Below, piece by piece: positions 63,991 through 64,000 of a stretch of DNA of 64,000 bases. The notes under the pieces are model-generated. The model saw nothing but the letters and a program-made list of their open reading frames with translations. It was not told the DNA's origin and did no database searches. The translations under genes and the position numbers were made by a program. Source of the DNA: Roseateles terrae (GTDB lineage Bacteria > Pseudomonadota > Gammaproteobacteria > Burkholderiales > Burkholderiaceae_C); NCBI RefSeq assembly GCF_014192155.1, contig NZ_JACHXO010000001.1:1018069-1082068 (forward strand). The letters are read 5' to 3'. Positions within the stretch are counted from its first letter, which is position 1. Every line of letters starts with the position of its first letter.

Positions 63991-64000
63991 GTCTCAGCTC

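Overview
The window looks like chromosomal DNA from a high-GC betaproteobacterium of the order Burkholderiales. A Roseateles/Mitsuaria/Rubrivivax-type organism is likely, but the genus is inference. The evidence is the high GC content, the rimP-nusA-infB order, a small Trp-rich membrane protein of a betaproteobacterial type, adjacent aat and bpt genes, and exosortase-A-associated genes of the kind found in EPS loci of this group. Because third positions are very GC-rich, nearly every real gene has a long open frame on the opposite strand; those shadows were discarded. I see no insertion sequence, phage, CRISPR array, rRNA or replication origin.

Layout. Positions 1-7400 are core genes: infB (cut by the window edge), nusA and rimP on the minus strand behind a 17-bp-spaced promoter and a leader terminator; then fabI and a 754-residue basic amino-acid decarboxylase, convergent over a shared terminator. 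Positions 7600-11800 hold an NfeD/QmcA membrane pair, tRNA-Ser(GGA), a secreted GH39 glycosidase and periplasmic SodC. Positions 11900-22200 hold a small membrane protein coupled by an ATGA overlap to a 2939-residue cyclic beta-1,2-glucan synthase, then a WYL regulator and a VOC protein. A PAP2 phosphatase-like lipoprotein follows at 22309-24321.

Positions 24300-43600 form a surface-polysaccharide locus. Its centre is the exosortase-A-associated set: PLP decarboxylase, AMP ligase, ACP and two alpha/beta hydrolase-fold proteins. Around these are an O-acyltransferase, an SGNH/SASA esterase, an aminotransferase, two glycosyltransferases, a FemAB/CelD-like acyltransferase, a flippase, a Kdo-transferase-like protein, a WbsX-like protein and an asparagine-synthetase homologue without the glutaminase cysteine. 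No exosortase, chain-length regulator or polymerase lies in the window. Several of these proteins carry short tandem repeats or low-complexity inserts. I infer a pathway that activates an amino-acid-derived group on a carrier protein and decorates a glycan with it.

Positions 43800-52400 return to housekeeping: riboflavin synthase, an ArsC-family protein, the two N-degron transferases Aat and Bpt, a Nudix hydrolase, the C-terminal remnant of a HipA kinase beside two near-identical tRNA-Val(CAC) genes, then dnaQ, lgt, a TPR protein, a Trp-rich protein and a cytochrome c. Positions 52480-56200 form an envelope-stress unit reading leftward: response regulator, histidine kinase, then a DegP/MucD protease preceded by a sigma-E-like promoter that overlaps a PmrA/QseB-type direct repeat. 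An 894-residue orphan protein of effector-like composition follows. The window ends with a tandem glycine riboswitch ahead of gcvT-gcvH-gcvP.
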